A stretch of 64,000 bases of DNA from Sinomonas albida (lineage in GTDB: Bacteria; Actinomycetota; Actinomycetes; Actinomycetales; Micrococcaceae). Where the stretch lies: the NCBI RefSeq assembly GCF_004919045.1, contig NZ_SWDW01000007.1, forward strand, positions 142,487 through 206,486, read 5' to 3'. Below are positions 7,937-15,719 of this stretch, piece after piece; positions within the stretch are counted from its first letter, which is position 1; the number at the start of each line of letters is the position of its first letter. A program made the translations under genes and the position numbers. The notes under the pieces were generated by a model. The model ran no database searches and was not told the origin of the DNA. It was given only the letters and a program-made list of their open reading frames with translations.

Positions 7937-8623
7937 TCACAGCACAGCGAGCGCGGCGTCGAACCGCTCGAGGGCGATCTCGGCGACCTCGGAGGCCGGC
8001 AGGAGCGGCGCGGCAACGGCGTCGGCCCCGGCCTTCGCGAGCTGGTCGTGGAAGTAACCCGGCGCTAGGAGATAGCTCGCCACGACGATCCGCCCCACCT
8101 CCTCGGCGCGCAGCTCCGCGACCGCGTCGGGCACGCTCGGCTGGGCGCTCGCGCCGTAGGCCGCGAGGACCCGGTTGGGCACGAGGTGCCGCAGCATGTC
8201 GGCGATGCTCTCGACGTCGTCCGACGCCGCGGGATTCGACGATCCCGCCGCGGCGAGCACCACGGCGTCGCCCGGGCCCAGCCCAGCCTGCCCGAGGCGC
8301 TCGGCGAGCACGCGCGCAAGGCGCGGGTCGGGGCCGAGGGGGGCGGCCGCCGTCGTCCGCTCGCGGGACGCGACCGCGCGGCCGATGTCCACCTTGACGT
8401 GATAGCCGACGCTCAGGAGCAAAGGGACGACGACGGCGGGCGCCCCCGCGGGGAGGCCGGCGACGACGTCGGGCAGCTCGGGGCCGTGGACGTCGACGTA
8501 TGCGTCGAGCACCGTGGCGTCCGGCCGGGCGGCACGCAGCTCCTCGACGACGCGCAGGATCGCGGCCTTGCCGTCAGGATTGCTGGTTCCGTGGGCGCAC
8601 GCGACGAGAATCGGCCGGGTCAT
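7937..8623 (-). CDS. Sirohydrochlorin chelatase, CbiX/SirB family
   Basis: 228 residues with the N-terminal VACAHGTSNPDGKAAI motif (metal-binding His) and a second His in LLLSVGYHVKVDIG. Two tandem CbiX-like halves are suggested by HGTSNP near the start and AAAGSSNPAA in the middle; the second lacks the His, so only one metal site is likely. It inserts Fe2+ (siroheme) or Co2+ into sirohydrochlorin. Position immediately upstream of the siroheme enzyme Sir supports iron chelation. Transcribed in the same direction with a 138-nt gap, so possibly a separate promoter drives sir. Confidence 0.85.
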   Translation of the reverse strand: MTRPILVACAHGTSNPDGKAAILRVVEELRAARPDATVLDAYVDVHGPELPDVVAGLPAGAPAVVVPLLLSVGYHVKVDIGRAVASRERTTAAAPLGPDPRLARVLAERLGQAGLGPGDAVVLAAAGSSNPAASDDVESIADMLRHLVPNRVLAAYGASAQPSVPDAVAELRAEEVGRIVVASYLLAPGYFHDQLAKAGADAVAAPLLPASEVAEIALERFDAALAVL

Positions 8624-8682
8624 AGTCGGAGCCTACCGGCGGCCGGGATCCGCCACCGTCTCGAATGGCTAGGATTGAGGTC

Positions 8683-9111
8683 ATGAGCGACATGTTCTTG
8701 GAGAAGTTCCGCGCGCTTGTCCCCAAGTACCTCGGCGACGCCTGGCAGGCGGACGACGGGATCTCCGAGGCCGAGCTCGACGAGGCGCTCGAGGAGCACG
8801 CGTTCACAATCCCCCTCGCGCTGCGCGAGTTCTACCTCGCGCTCGGCGGCTCCGAGCTCATGGAGGCGTACCACTACTTCTGGGATCCCGAGGAGCTCGA
8901 GGTCGACGACGAGGGCTTCCTCATGTTCCTCGAGGACGAGGAAGAGCAGTTCACGTGGGGCTTCCGCACCGGCGACCTGCGCGTCCCGGACCCGATCGTC
9001 TTCCGGAAGAACAACGCCCGCGGCGAGTGGGTCTCTGAGGACGGCACGTTCTCCGAGTTCACGTTCGACATGTTCGAGTGGGTCTTCGCGGAGGACCAGG
9101 AGCACGTCTAG
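8683..9111 (+). CDS. SUKH/SMI1-KNR4-like small acidic protein
   Basis: 142 residues from ATG 8683 with GAGG just upstream (an in-frame ATG at 8665 is less well placed). The segment IPLALREFYLALGGSELM resembles the SUKH signature in which a proline-led helix precedes a Gly-Gly turn. SUKH proteins often act as immunity proteins against polymorphic or contact-dependent toxins, but no toxin gene is adjacent. The protein is very acidic (runs of Glu/Asp in the middle). Function unknown; family assignment is moderate. Confidence 0.55.
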   Translation: MSDMFLEKFRALVPKYLGDAWQADDGISEAELDEALEEHAFTIPLALREFYLALGGSELMEAYHYFWDPEELEVDDEGFLMFLEDEEEQFTWGFRTGDLRVPDPIVFRKNNARGEWVSEDGTFSEFTFDMFEWVFAEDQEHV

Positions 9112-9208
9112 CCATCCCGCCGGGCCGTCCTGACCTTCTTTTGGCGTGTCCCCTGCGCGCGCGCCGCAGAATCCCGGGAAATCCCTGCGCTGAGAGCGTG
9201 ATCGACCA

Positions 9209-10066
9209 CTAGAACAGGGTCGGGACGGGACCTGGGCCGGCATCCATGAGCCGAGCAAGCACCGCGCGAATTTCCGCCACGGTCTCGTGGGGCCTGTGGA
9301 CGATATCGTCCCAGTAGTAGCGCAGGGTCACGTAGCCACGGACAGCAGCGGCGTTGCTTCTCCTGCGATCCTTCTTGATCTGCTTCTTGTCGAAATGCGG
9401 CGATCCGTCGGTTTCGACGACGAGCACGCCGCAGATCACGAAGTCCACCTCGCCGACGCCCTCGATCTCGACGTGCATTGCGAAGGCAAAGCCCGCCCGG
9501 CGGAACAGCAGCGCCGCGGCCACCTCGAGCACCGAGTCGGCCCGCGGAAGGACCAGATCCAGGACTGAACGAGCCTTGCCGTTGCGCCTTCCCGGCAGCC
9601 GCTTGCGGAGGAAGTCCATGGAGATACCCCGCAGTGCCGCACTCTGCACCATCACCAGGGCATCAAGCTCGGGGAGGCACCGCAGGGCGTGGACCAGTAC
9701 GTCCGCGAGAGCGGCGATCGGCAGAACCCGGTCGCCCGGAAGGTGCGTCGCGGCGTGATCGATGATGCCGGGGTCGGCCGCGGCCGCGACACCATTGCCG
9801 CAGGCGACATGAAGCCTCCGCGGTTCGCGCAGTACCCACAGCCCATAGAAGGGTGCCGCCGAGATGCAGGTCAGGCGGCCCCCGGCCGCACGCGCCCGCA
9901 CCAGGAGGATCGCGAGCTCTGGGAGCGCATAAGAGCCTCGCACCACCCGCACAAGCTCTCCACGCTCGACGGCGGAGGCCAATTCACGCTTGCTGACGCC
10001 CAGCCGGTACAGATCCGCGGTTCTTGCCAGACCGCCGCGTCGCCTCACGATCTCGATCGGCCCCAT
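9209..10066 (-). CDS. AbiEi-antitoxin-like protein with DUF559/Vsr-type endonuclease fold
   Basis: 285 residues. The N-terminus (IVRRRGGLARTADLYRLGVS, then LVRVVRGSYALP) has the winged-helix arrangement of the type IV AbiEi antitoxin group. The C-terminus from about residue 200 (GVGEVDFVICGVLVVETDGS, then HFDKKQIKKDRRR) is the DUF559 restriction-endonuclease-like core with the D-E-x-D style acidic residues and an alignment of basic residues. Such proteins are abundant in actinobacteria, usually without an AbiEii partner, as here. Role in defence or DNA repair is inference. A near-identical 19-bp direct repeat lies at its 3' end and in its 5' flank. Confidence 0.7.
   Translation of the reverse strand: MGPIEIVRRRGGLARTADLYRLGVSKRELASAVERGELVRVVRGSYALPELAILLVRARAAGGRLTCISAAPFYGLWVLREPRRLHVACGNGVAAAADPGIIDHAATHLPGDRVLPIAALADVLVHALRCLPELDALVMVQSAALRGISMDFLRKRLPGRRNGKARSVLDLVLPRADSVLEVAAALLFRRAGFAFAMHVEIEGVGEVDFVICGVLVVETDGSPHFDKKQIKKDRRRSNAAAVRGYVTLRYYWDDIVHRPHETVAEIRAVLARLMDAGPGPVPTLF
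9213..9231. repeat. 19-bp direct repeat, copy 1 (end of the AbiEi-like gene)
   Basis: AACAGGGTCGGGACGGGAC covers the last codons of the AbiEi-like gene. A second copy with one mismatch is at 10226-10244 in the same orientation, 1,013 bp away, so the two copies bracket the gene. Confidence 0.6.
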
Positions 10067-10225
10067 GGCATGAGACTCGCCGATTGGCGAGCTCTACCGC
10101 CACACGCTGCGGCCGTATGTGGATAGCAAACGCCGTCCCGTCACGACCCTCTTCTGCGTCGGCGAAGCGCTCCATCTGCCAGAGACCCCCGGGAATCCGC
10201 GGCTGAAGTGAGTGCGGCCGGCCAA

Positions 10226-10244
10226 AACAGGGTCGCGACGGGAC
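10226..10244. repeat. 19-bp direct repeat, copy 2
   Basis: AACAGGGTCGCGACGGGAC, one mismatch from 9213-9231, same orientation. See the gene entry at 9209-10066. Confidence 0.6.
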
Positions 10245-10301
10245 GAGCCATCCGGCCACCTCGGACAGGCCGCGGAAAAATCGTTGACCTGGGCCACTGG
10301 A

Positions 10302-10323
10302 CATATGACAGATCTGTCATATG
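10302..10323. promoter_or_regulatory. Perfect 22-bp palindrome
   Basis: Half-site CATATGACAGA followed directly by its exact reverse complement, with no spacer. AT-rich against the GC-rich background. It lies about 240 bp upstream of the AbiEi-like gene and beyond the terminator of the polyprenyl synthase operon, so it is a candidate operator. No adjacent regulator gene is obvious. Confidence 0.5.
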
Positions 10324-10371
10324 CTTGTTAACGGGTTCACTTCAGCCTCCAGTGGACCCGGGTGCGAACGG

Positions 10372-10410
10372 AAAAGGGCCCTGGGAAGCGGAATCCGCTA
10401 ACCAGGGCCC
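10372..10410 (-). terminator. Intrinsic terminator of the menG-reductase-polyprenyl synthase operon
   Basis: GGGCCCTGG (10376-10384) pairs with CCAGGGCCC (10402-10410), and inside AGCGGA pairs with TCCGCT. Read on the minus strand the stem is followed by TTTT, which is the classical intrinsic form. Confidence 0.8.
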
Positions 10411-10562
10411 GCGTCGTTAACAAAGGGCGCGGCCAGCGCCGTTTAAGCCGGGCAGGGCCCGCGTCGTTAACAGGCGCGGCCAGCGCCGTTTAAGCCGAGC
10501 AGCACCCGCGCCGTTAACGGGCACAGCCCGCGCCGTTAAACCGGCCAGGAAGACTGGTCCGT
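10411..10562 (-). repeat. Six-unit 22/25-bp tandem repeat in the 3' UTR of the polyprenyl synthase gene
   Basis: Units begin GCG(C/T)CGTT(T)AA at 10411, 10436, 10461, 10483, 10508 and 10530 (spacings 25, 25, 22, 25, 22). On the minus strand each unit shows a TTAA-containing core close to the stop region of the gene (GCGTAAACGG). The array fills the space between the stop codon (10563-10565) and the terminator. Confidence 0.8.
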
Positions 10563-11660
10563 TTACGCCTTGCGGTCGACGACGGCGTCCGCAAACGCCG
10601 CGAGCGACGCCTTCACGACGCCCTCGGGCAGGGGACGCAGCGCCGACTTGGCCGCGTCCGCCCACTCCCGCGCGACTTCCCACGACTGCGCGGTCGCGGA
10701 GTGCGCCGAGAGCGCGGAGACGGCCTCGGCGAGCGCCTCGTCGCTCGTGAGGTCGCCGTCGACCAGACGGAGCACCTCGTCGGCCGTGGCATCGCCTTGT
10801 GCGGCGGCGCGCCGCAGGAGCAGGACCGGTAGGGTCGGCACGCCCTCCCGCAGATCGGTTCCGGCGGACTTGCCGGACGTCACCTTGCCCCCGGTGACGT
10901 CGATGACGTCATCGGCAAGCTGGAACGCGACACCCACTCGCTCGCCATAGGCCACGAGAACGTCTTCGTACTCTGCGGGCGCCCCGGCGAAGATCGCGCC
11001 CATCTGGCCCGACGCGGCGATGAGCGAGCCGGTCTTGTCGGCGAGGACGGAGATGTAGTGGTCCAGCGGATCCTCGTCCTCGCGCGGCCCCACGGTCTCG
11101 TGCAGCTGCCCGAGGCACAGGCGCTCGAACGTCCGCGCCTGAATCGCGAGCGCTCGGCCGCCGAGCTCGGACACGAGGATCGAGGCGCGCGCGAAGATGA
11201 GGTCGCCCGTGAGGATCGCCACGGTGTTGCCCCACACCTCGTGGGCCGTGGGAGCGCCGCGGCGGTAGGGGGCAGAGTCCATGACGTCGTCGTGGTAGAG
11301 CGTCGCGAGGTGGGTGAGCTCGACGACCGCGGCGGCCTGCAACACCTCGGGGCGCGTCCAGTCGCCGAAGTGCGAGCACAGGAGCGTGAGGAGCGGGCGG
11401 ATGCGCTTGCCTCCCGCCTCGACGAGGTGGCGGCTTGTCGCGTCGGCGAGCGGATCAGAGTTCGAGATCGCCTCGCGGAGGCGCTTCTCGACGCGGGCCA
11501 TGCTCGTCATGATCGCGGGGCCGATCTCGGGATCCTCCGCGATCGAGGCGAAGCCTGCAGGCAGCTGGATCCCGGCGGCGATGGCCGTCGTGGTCGGGGC
11601 GGGCTCTCCCTCGGAGTACCCGTGGCCCGCGCTGGTCCAGCTGTGTTCAGTGTTCGTCAC
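10563..11660 (-). CDS. Long-chain polyprenyl diphosphate synthase (menaquinone side chain)
   Basis: 365 residues of the trans-isoprenyl diphosphate synthase family. First Asp-rich motif DDVMD at 124-128 within LYHDDVMDSAPYRRGAPTAH; second at 250-254 (ADDVID); GGKRIRPLL at 83-91 binds the homoallylic diphosphate. Adds isopentenyl units to an allylic primer to give the hepta- to nonaprenyl diphosphate used by MenA; the chain length cannot be read with certainty. The first 45 residues are a non-conserved extension. It follows the MenJ-like reductase by 9 nt and menG by about 1.3 kb on the same strand. Confidence 0.9.
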   Translation of the reverse strand: MTNTEHSWTSAGHGYSEGEPAPTTTAIAAGIQLPAGFASIAEDPEIGPAIMTSMARVEKRLREAISNSDPLADATSRHLVEAGGKRIRPLLTLLCSHFGDWTRPEVLQAAAVVELTHLATLYHDDVMDSAPYRRGAPTAHEVWGNTVAILTGDLIFARASILVSELGGRALAIQARTFERLCLGQLHETVGPREDEDPLDHYISVLADKTGSLIAASGQMGAIFAGAPAEYEDVLVAYGERVGVAFQLADDVIDVTGGKVTSGKSAGTDLREGVPTLPVLLLRRAAAQGDATADEVLRLVDGDLTSDEALAEAVSALSAHSATAQSWEVAREWADAAKSALRPLPEGVVKASLAAFADAVVDRKA

Positions 11661-11669
11661 GGGTCAAGC

Positions 11670-12959
11670 CTAATTGGACGTCGCGGGAACCAGCGACTCG
11701 AGCAGCCGGATGGCGCGGTCCTCGAGGCTGCCTCCGCGGGGCTCGGTCAGGTTCGCGAGCAGTCGCACCACCACGCGCATGAGTGCGGGGAGCGGCATGC
11801 CCGTGCGCAGCGCGGCGCGCATCACAGCTGGGCGCCCGATGAGCGCCGCGAACAAGCGGCCGAGCGTGAAGTGGCTGCCCCACTGGGCCCGCACCTGGTC
11901 CGCATACGCGGACAGGCGACGGTCGACGTCGTCCTCCGCCGGCCGCGCCCCGCCCGCCGCGCGCTGGGCTGCCGCGGCGTCGACGAGGAACTCCGCGGCG
12001 TAGCGTCCCGACTCCATCGCGTAGCTGATGCCCTCGCCGTTGAACGGGCTCACCATGCCGCCAGCGTCGCCGAGGAGCGCCATGCCCGGGACGACGTGCG
12101 GGGTGCGGTTGAAGCCCATGGGCAGCGCGGCCCCCCGGATCGGGCCCACCTGGGCGGTCTCGGTGAAGCCCCACTCCTCGGGCATGCCTGCGGTCCAGTC
12201 GCGGAGCACCTGCCGGTAGTCGAGCTTGCCGAAATCCTTCGACGAGTTGAGGATGCCGAGCCCCACGTTCGAGGTGCCGTCGCCGACGCCGAACACCCAG
12301 CCGTAGCCGGGCAGCGGCCTGCCGTCGCGCCCGGGGAGCTCGAGCCAGCCCTCCATCCAGTCGTCTTCGTGGCGAGGGCTGCGGAAGTAGGTGCGGTAGG
12401 CCACGCCGAGAGGACGGTCGTCGCGCTTCGCGAGGCCGCGCGAGAGGGCCGCGCGGGTCGAGTTGCCGTCAGCGGCGAGCACCACGTCGGCGAAGAAGTC
12501 GCGGGACTCCCCCGTCTTCTTGCCGTCCTCGTCGAGGAGCTGCACGCGCGCGCCGACCACGCGGCCGGCGTCGTTCCTCAGAACCTCGGTGACGCTGTGC
12601 CCCTCGAGGATCCGCGCGCCCGCCGCCTCGGCGTGCCGGGCGAGCTCCTCGTCGAAGCCGAGGCGGGTCCGGATGAGGCCGTAGGCGGGGAACTCCCCGC
12701 CCTCCGGCCACGGAAGCTCGACGGTGCGCCCGCCGGCGATGAGCCGCAGCCCGCGGTTGCGGCGCCAGCCGTCGGCCTCCGCGTGCGGCAGGCCCAGGAG
12801 CTGGATCTCGCGGACGGCGCGCGGCGTGAGCCCGTCGCCGCAGACCTTCTCGCGCGGGAAGCGCGTCTTCTCGAGGACCGTGACGGGCACACCCGAGCGG
12901 GCGAGGTAGTGCGCGGCAGTTGACCCGGCAGGTCCGGCACCGACAATGAGGACTTCCAT
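11670..12959 (-). CDS. FAD-dependent geranylgeranyl reductase-family oxidoreductase (MenJ-like)
   Basis: 429 residues. N-terminal Rossmann motif VGAGPAGSTAAHYLARSG (residues 6-23), then FPREKVCGDGLTPRAV, a family hallmark, and GDAGGMVSPFNGEGISYAME toward the C-terminus for FAD contact. This family reduces isoprenoid double bonds. In mycobacteria the MenJ member saturates one unit of menaquinone. Placement between menG and the polyprenyl diphosphate synthase strongly supports a menaquinone tail reductase, giving MK-n(H2), as is common in Micrococcaceae. That specificity is inference from context. Confidence 0.85.
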   Translation of the reverse strand: MEVLIVGAGPAGSTAAHYLARSGVPVTVLEKTRFPREKVCGDGLTPRAVREIQLLGLPHAEADGWRRNRGLRLIAGGRTVELPWPEGGEFPAYGLIRTRLGFDEELARHAEAAGARILEGHSVTEVLRNDAGRVVGARVQLLDEDGKKTGESRDFFADVVLAADGNSTRAALSRGLAKRDDRPLGVAYRTYFRSPRHEDDWMEGWLELPGRDGRPLPGYGWVFGVGDGTSNVGLGILNSSKDFGKLDYRQVLRDWTAGMPEEWGFTETAQVGPIRGAALPMGFNRTPHVVPGMALLGDAGGMVSPFNGEGISYAMESGRYAAEFLVDAAAAQRAAGGARPAEDDVDRRLSAYADQVRAQWGSHFTLGRLFAALIGRPAVMRAALRTGMPLPALMRVVVRLLANLTEPRGGSLEDRAIRLLESLVPATSN

Positions 12960-12975
12960 GCGCGTCAGGCGGCCG

Positions 12976-13752
12976 TCAGCCGGCGGCGCGGCGCGCGCGG
13001 CGGATCTTCTCCACGGGTCCGGACTGGGACGCGGGCGGGACGGGCTTCGTGCCGCGGTGCACGGCGACGATCCCGCCGGAGAGGTTCCGGTACGCCACGT
13101 TCTCCCACCCGTCCTCGCTGAGCCAGGCCGCGAGGTGGTCCTGGTCGGGCCACGCGCGGATCGACTCGGCGAGGTACACGTAGGCGTCCGGGTTGGACGA
13201 AGCCTTCCGGGCGACGGGCGGAAGGGCGCGCATGAGGTACTCGAGGTACATGGTGCGCCACAGGGGGTTCACGGGCGAGGAGAACTCGGCCACGACGATC
13301 TTCCCGCCCGGCTTCGTGACGCGGAGCATCTCTCGGAGGGCGCGGTGCGGGTCCGTGACGTTGCGCAGGCCGAACGAGATCGTGACCGCGTCGAACGAGT
13401 TGTCCGCGAACGGGAGGTTGGTCGCATCGCCCGCGACGAAGTCGATGTCCGGGCGGCGGCGCTTGCCGACGCGCAGCATGCCGAGGGAGAAGTCACAGGC
13501 GACGACTTCGATGCCAGCGTCCGCATACGGCTCGGCGGACGTGCCCGTGCCGGCGGCAAGATCGAGGACGCGCTGGCCGGGCTCCGCGCCGACAGCATCG
13601 AAGACGACCTTCCGCCACCGGCGCGTCTGGCCGAGCGACAACAGGTCGTTGACCACGTCGTAGCGCGGCGCGACGTCGTCGAACATGCTGGCGACTTCCT
13701 CAGGAAGCTTGTCGAGTGATGCCCTCTTGCCTGTGCTGTTCACCCGGTCCAT
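12976..13752 (-). CDS. menG: Demethylmenaquinone methyltransferase
   Basis: 258 residues from ATG 13752 (an ATG at 13773 adds seven residues but has a weaker upstream context). UbiE/MenG family: [20 protein letters not shown] near the N-terminus, SAM-binding [31 protein letters not shown] and [20 protein letters not shown] are all present. Transfers a methyl group from S-adenosylmethionine to demethylmenaquinone, the last step of menaquinone synthesis. First gene of the operon with the reductase (16 nt gap) and polyprenyl synthase. The C-terminus is Arg/Ala-rich and not conserved. Confidence 0.93.
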   Translation of the reverse strand: MDRVNSTGKRASLDKLPEEVASMFDDVAPRYDVVNDLLSLGQTRRWRKVVFDAVGAEPGQRVLDLAAGTGTSAEPYADAGIEVVACDFSLGMLRVGKRRRPDIDFVAGDATNLPFADNSFDAVTISFGLRNVTDPHRALREMLRVTKPGGKIVVAEFSSPVNPLWRTMYLEYLMRALPPVARKASSNPDAYVYLAESIRAWPDQDHLAAWLSEDGWENVAYRNLSGGIVAVHRGTKPVPPASQSGPVEKIRRARRAAG

Positions 13753-13798
13753 TCTGCCAAACTTCTGGCCCATCGCTTGACGTTTCGCGGCCGGAGCG

Positions 13799-14815
13799 TC
13801 AGAACCGGAGGAGCACCTTCGAGGACCCGGTGGAGCGATCGCCCGCGATGCGGAACGCCTCGGCGGCCTCCTCGACCGGGAACTCGTGCGTGAGCAGGGG
13901 CTCGATGTCGAGGCCCTCGGCCAAGTAGTGGAGCGCGGTCGAGATCTCGTCGACGAACCGGAACGAGCCGCGGTAGTCGATCTCGCGGAAGACGAGCTCC
14001 GCGAGGGAGACCTCGAGCTTCCCCGCTGGCAGGTTGCCCACCTGGACCACGAGCCCACCGCGCTTGACGGCGCGCAGCACGCTCGTCACCGCGGCCGGCG
14101 CGCCTGAGGCCTCGAACACGACGTCCGTCGCGGGGAGTTCCCCGCCCTCGGCGAGGTTGACGACGTCGTGCGCGCCCATGCGTCGGGCGACGTCGAGCGA
14201 TCCTGCCGCGAGGTCGCTCGCGACGACGTGGGCGGCGCCCGCCTTGCGCGCGGCGGCGACGACGAGCGCACCGATGGGCCCAGCGCCGTTGACGAGGACG
14301 GTCTTGCCTTCGATCGATCCCGCGCGGTTCACGGCGTGGATGGCCACGCCAAGCGGCTCGGCGACGGCGGCGAGCCGCGTGCTCACGCCCTCCGGAACGG
14401 CGCGGAGCTGCCGCGCCGGCACGACCGTGTGCGCCGAGAAGCCGCCCTCCGTGTGCGGGTGGTACGCGGCCGAGCCGAGATGGTGGACCGTGCCGCAGAG
14501 GTTCGGGCGGCCCGAAGTGCAGTACTCGCACTCGCCGCACACCATGGCCGGGTGGATGGCCACCGCCTGGCCGACCTCGAAGCCCGTGACCTCGGAGCCG
14601 AGCGCCGCGACGCGCCCTGCGACCTCGTGGCCCAGGACCATGGGATCGCGCAGGATGCTCAGGCCGGCGGCGCCGTGCTTGACGTAGTGGAGGTCGCTCC
14701 CGCAGATCCCGCCGTACTCGACGGCGACGAGGGCGTCGTGGGGGCCGATCTCGCGCGGCTCGATGGCATCGAGCCGCAGGTCACCGGCTGCATGGACGAC
14801 GACGGCCAGGCTCAT
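13799..14815 (-). CDS. Zinc-dependent polyol/L-idonate 5-dehydrogenase
   Basis: 338 residues from ATG 14815, which has AGGAGG 7 nt upstream (an in-frame ATG at 14860 is longer but lacks a site). Medium-chain alcohol dehydrogenase: catalytic zinc region [11 protein letters not shown] and GHEVAGRV, structural zinc cysteines in [15 protein letters not shown], and the nucleotide fold [19 protein letters not shown]. The pattern SDLHYVKHG is typical of L-idonate 5-dehydrogenase (IdnD) and relatives that oxidise sugar acids or polyols. Paired with a divergent FadR-type regulator. The exact substrate is inferred. Confidence 0.8.
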   Translation of the reverse strand: MSLAVVVHAAGDLRLDAIEPREIGPHDALVAVEYGGICGSDLHYVKHGAAGLSILRDPMVLGHEVAGRVAALGSEVTGFEVGQAVAIHPAMVCGECEYCTSGRPNLCGTVHHLGSAAYHPHTEGGFSAHTVVPARQLRAVPEGVSTRLAAVAEPLGVAIHAVNRAGSIEGKTVLVNGAGPIGALVVAAARKAGAAHVVASDLAAGSLDVARRMGAHDVVNLAEGGELPATDVVFEASGAPAAVTSVLRAVKRGGLVVQVGNLPAGKLEVSLAELVFREIDYRGSFRFVDEISTALHYLAEGLDIEPLLTHEFPVEEAAEAFRIAGDRSTGSSKVLLRF

Positions 14816-14859
14816 GGGGGTTTCCTCCTGAACGGGAAAGGGGGGCGTCCGCTCATTCA

Positions 14860-14879
14860 ATCACTGCCATACTAGTGAT
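14860..14879. promoter_or_regulatory. Inverted-repeat operator between the dehydrogenase and its GntR regulator
   Basis: ATCACT (14860-14865) and AGTGAT (14874-14879) with an 8-nt spacer lie midway in the 95-bp divergent gap. A CATACT hexamer in the spacer could be a -10 element, so binding by the regulator would block transcription of one or both genes. Confidence 0.55.
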
Positions 14880-14909
14880 GTCGAGCCATCCGCCCCTACG
14901 CTGGTGCCC

Positions 14910-15698
14910 ATGGCCCCGTCTTCCTGGTTCGATCAGGCTTCCTGGTTCGATCAGGCCTCCTGGTTCGATCAGGCCAATCGGGCCTATCAGGCCGCAGCTT
15001 CGGCCCGACCGCCGTCGAGCCGCGAACTCGCCTACGAGCACATCCGCGAGCTCATCGTGACCGGCGAGGAGCCGCCGGGCGCACTCCTGAGCGAGAACGA
15101 CCTCGCGCTCCGGCTCGACCTCAGCCGCACCCCGGTGCGCGAGGCGCTCCTGCTCCTCGCCCAGGAGGGGCTCGTCGAGGTCCGGCCCCAGCGCGGAAGC
15201 TATGTCTCCCTCATCGACCCTGGGATGGTCCGGCAGGCGCAGTTCATCCGCGAGGCCATCGAGGTCGCCTCGCTCGAGGCCTGCATCGAGAACTGGACGC
15301 CCGAGAGCGGCGCCTACGTCGACCGCCTCCTCGACGCCCAGGAGGCGTGCACCACGCGCGAAGAGTTCTACCCCCTCGACGAGCGCTTCCACCGCGCACT
15401 CCTCGCGATCGCGGGGCACGCGTCGGCGTGGACGGCGGTCCAGAGCGCGAAGGGCCACCTCGACCGTGCTCGCTACCTCGGACTGAGCGGCTACCGTGCG
15501 ATCTCGGAGTACGCCGCAGATCATCGGCGTGTCCACGAAGCGGTCGCGTCAGGCGACCTCGCGACGGCGCAGCGCGAGCTTCGCTCGCACCTGAGGTTCG
15601 TCCTCGACGACCTCGACCGGATCCAGGCGGCGAGGCCCGAGCTTTTCAGCATCCCCGCAGGTCCGGAGCGGAGGCGAGCGCGGCCGGCCCGCAGGTGA
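14910..15698 (+). CDS. GntR-family (FadR/FCD) transcriptional regulator
   Basis: 262 residues from ATG 14910; a GTG at 14904 is also in frame. The N-terminal winged helix has ELAYEHIRELIVTGEEPPGA and SENDLALRLDLSRTPVREAL, the GntR signature. The FCD effector domain follows, with AREA-type metal-binding positions such as ERFHRALLAIAGH and DHRRVHEAVASGD. It probably senses a sugar acid and controls the divergent dehydrogenase. Odd feature: residues 5-22 are three copies of SWFDQA encoded by an 18-bp tandem repeat, ahead of any conserved sequence. Confidence 0.85.
   Translation: MAPSSWFDQASWFDQASWFDQANRAYQAAASARPPSSRELAYEHIRELIVTGEEPPGALLSENDLALRLDLSRTPVREALLLLAQEGLVEVRPQRGSYVSLIDPGMVRQAQFIREAIEVASLEACIENWTPESGAYVDRLLDAQEACTTREEFYPLDERFHRALLAIAGHASAWTAVQSAKGHLDRARYLGLSGYRAISEYAADHRRVHEAVASGDLATAQRELRSHLRFVLDDLDRIQAARPELFSIPAGPERRRARPARR
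14922..14975 (+). repeat. 18-bp tandem repeat, 3 copies, at the start of the GntR gene
   Basis: TCCTGGTTCGATCAGGCY occurs three times head to tail at 14922, 14940 and 14958, with a partial degenerate fourth unit after it. It encodes SWFDQA three times. The unit is a multiple of three, so copy-number change would keep the frame. Confidence 0.85.
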
Positions 15699-15719
15699 GC
15701 GCGTACTCTTATTCCCATC

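Larger units (their letters stand above)
10067..10371. other. Gene-poor stretch upstream of the AbiEi-like gene
   Basis: No convincing CDS. It holds the second direct-repeat copy (10226-10244) and a perfect 22-bp palindrome at 10302-10323 whose half-site is CATATGACAGA. The sequence around 10130-10245 could be the eroded 3' part of a relative of the gene to its left, since the repeat copies that gene's terminal codons, but no continuous homologous frame was found. Confidence 0.5.

Noticed and set aside
9213..10244. Attachment sites (attL/attR) of an integrated element
   Set aside because: Only one non-integrase gene lies between the repeats and no tRNA or recombinase is close; kept as a direct-repeat finding instead.
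10067..10371. Small ORFs of 67-106 codons in the gap upstream of the AbiEi-like gene
   Set aside because: No ribosome site, no family features, and overlapping frames on both strands; at most remnants.
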